From NCBI GenBank assembly GCA_002431635.1, contig DJGH01000074.1, positions 157 to 6,965 of the forward strand: a stretch of DNA of 6,809 bases. Reading direction: 5' to 3'. The notes below the pieces were generated by a model, which was not told the origin of the DNA, did no database searches, and was given only the letters and a program-made list of their open reading frames with translations. The translations under genes were made by a program, and so were the position numbers. Source of the stretch: Petrotoga sp. UBA5851 (GTDB lineage Bacteria > Thermotogota > Thermotogae > Petrotogales > Petrotogaceae). Shown in pieces: positions 5,993 through 6,809 of the stretch (positions within the stretch are counted from its first letter, which is position 1; every line of letters starts with the position of its first letter).

Positions 5993-6809
5993 ATGTATAT
6001 AATACAATATGGTTCAAAAGAAAAAATTGAAACTATTACAGAACTTGTTAATGAGGTTTTCAAAGATTATGTTATCCCTATAAACTGGACTAAAGAATCT
6101 TTCCTGCTTGATATGGCAGAAAATTCAATTTTTCTGGAGCACTCTCAGATACTATACTTTGGAAAAGAAAAGTTGCCTATCGGGTTCTGTATTACATCTG
6201 CTAGAGAAAAAAGAGCACGAATAGACTCCTTTGGCATAAAAAATGAATATAGAAAAACTGGTGCTTCTTACTTTCTTATAAATAATGTTTTTTACGATCT
6301 TTCAAAAAAAGGATTTTCATCACTGCAGCTTGAAGTCGAAAGCAGTCAAACTCGTGCAGTGGATTTTTATATTAAAAACGGTTTTAAAATCTCTCGTAAC
6401 CTAGATTCTTTTATATTACCAGAAAAAACCTCATGCTATAAATTCAATTACTCTTTGAACTGTGAAAGAAGTTCAATACGACAGGACATCCTGCTAAAAG
6501 CTAAAAGATCTCCTAACTGGCAGAGGGAAATAACTTCCGTTTATAGCAGCAAAAAAGATTACTTCATGAACCAGATACGATCGGAAAATAAAGAAATAGG
6601 AAAAATGCTGTGGGGAAGAACAGAAGATACCACCTATATTGTTGATATATACCAGACTGACTTCACTGTCAAGTATAGTAATATTATTCAAGATGCTATA
6701 TCCTATCTGAGCTCCTTCGGAAAGCCTTTAATCACCGTATCTCTTCCTCAAAATGATCCACTTAATTCTGTATTGCTGGCATTAGGCTCTAAGATTTTTC
6801 TTCAGCAAT
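5993..6809 (+). CDS. GNAT-family N-acetyltransferase, two-domain type (3' partial)
   Basis: This frame is open from the ATG at 5993 to the window end (272 codons, no stop), so the C terminus is missing. The N-terminal half (about 1-145) looks like a GNAT acyltransferase, which uses acetyl-CoA to acetylate an amine. It has a start-strand MYIIQYGS, a TELVNEVFKDYV helix, IGFCITSA (63-70), then motif A RIDSFGIKNEYRKTGASYFL (75-94), and a closing strand-helix-strand with LQLEVES and AVDFYIKNGFKI (122-133). The CoA loop reads R87-K-T-G90-A-S92, where the family norm R/Q-x-x-G-x-G/A has Gly or Ala last. The second half (about 165-272), starting SPNWQREITSVYS, appears to be a further, degenerate GNAT-like fold without a CoA loop, as in some tandem GNAT proteins. 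The substrate is unknown. GGAGG 4 nt before the ATG supports the start, though spacing is tight. The family call is fairly sure; the second-domain call is tentative. Confidence 0.8.
   Translation, partial: MYIIQYGSKEKIETITELVNEVFKDYVIPINWTKESFLLDMAENSIFLEHSQILYFGKEKLPIGFCITSAREKRARIDSFGIKNEYRKTGASYFLINNVFYDLSKKGFSSLQLEVESSQTRAVDFYIKNGFKISRNLDSFILPEKTSCYKFNYSLNCERSSIRQDILLKAKRSPNWQREITSVYSSKKDYFMNQIRSENKEIGKMLWGRTEDTTYIVDIYQTDFTVKYSNIIQDAISYLSSFGKPLITVSLPQNDPLNSVLLALGSKIFLQQ

Noticed and set aside
6494..6691. Minus-strand frame of 65 codons inside the GNAT gene
   Set aside because: The + strand frame is continuous from 5993 to the window end with family motifs and a ribosome site; the opposite frame has neither.

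Overview
The window is a compact, AT-rich (roughly one third GC by eye) bacterial chromosomal segment, almost entirely coding. It carries seven protein genes, two of them cut by the window edges. I see no rRNA, tRNA, CRISPR array, insertion sequence or prophage sign. The largest gene-free stretch is about 105 bp, between dnaE and mreB. Elongasome genes (mreBCD plus PBP2) indicate a rod-shaped walled bacterium. The oxygen-sensitive [4Fe-4S] L-serine dehydratase fits an anaerobe or facultative fermenter. MreB looks close to the Thermotoga protein as I remember it, and the DnaE is unusually short at its C terminus, as I recall for Thermotoga. A Thermotogota-like host is therefore a reasonable but weak guess; other AT-rich anaerobic phyla are not excluded.

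Layout: (1) Positions 1-1235, + strand: the C-terminal part of a DnaE-type DNA polymerase III alpha subunit. It ends about 56 residues after the finger/HhH region, without a recognisable full OB fold or tau-binding domain. (2) Positions 1234-1340: an AT-rich hairpin that may be a weak terminator, then an extended -10 promoter and a strong Shine-Dalgarno sequence. (3) Positions 1341-5108, + strand: a tightly packed cell-elongation operon mreB-mreC-mreD-mrdA (PBP2). Its genes are 2 or 3 bp apart or overlap by 11 bp. MreB is the actin-like scaffold, MreC and MreD are membrane coupling proteins, and PBP2 is the septum-independent transpeptidase. RodA, the partner glycosyltransferase, is not in the window. 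(4) Positions 5079-5957, - strand: the alpha chain of an iron-sulfur L-serine dehydratase. It converges on mrdA with a 30 bp tail-to-tail coding overlap, and its beta-chain partner is not adjacent. (5) Positions 5993-6809, + strand: a GNAT acetyltransferase with an apparent second, degenerate C-terminal GNAT-like half. It diverges from the dehydratase across only 35 bp and runs off the right edge.

I found no clearly new multi-gene system. The points worth a second look are the shortened DnaE, the minimal MreC with a slippage-prone A9-C-T8 tract at its start, the 30 bp antisense overlap of mrdA and the dehydratase gene, the orphan dehydratase alpha chain, the 35 bp divergent control region, and the non-canonical GNAT protein.
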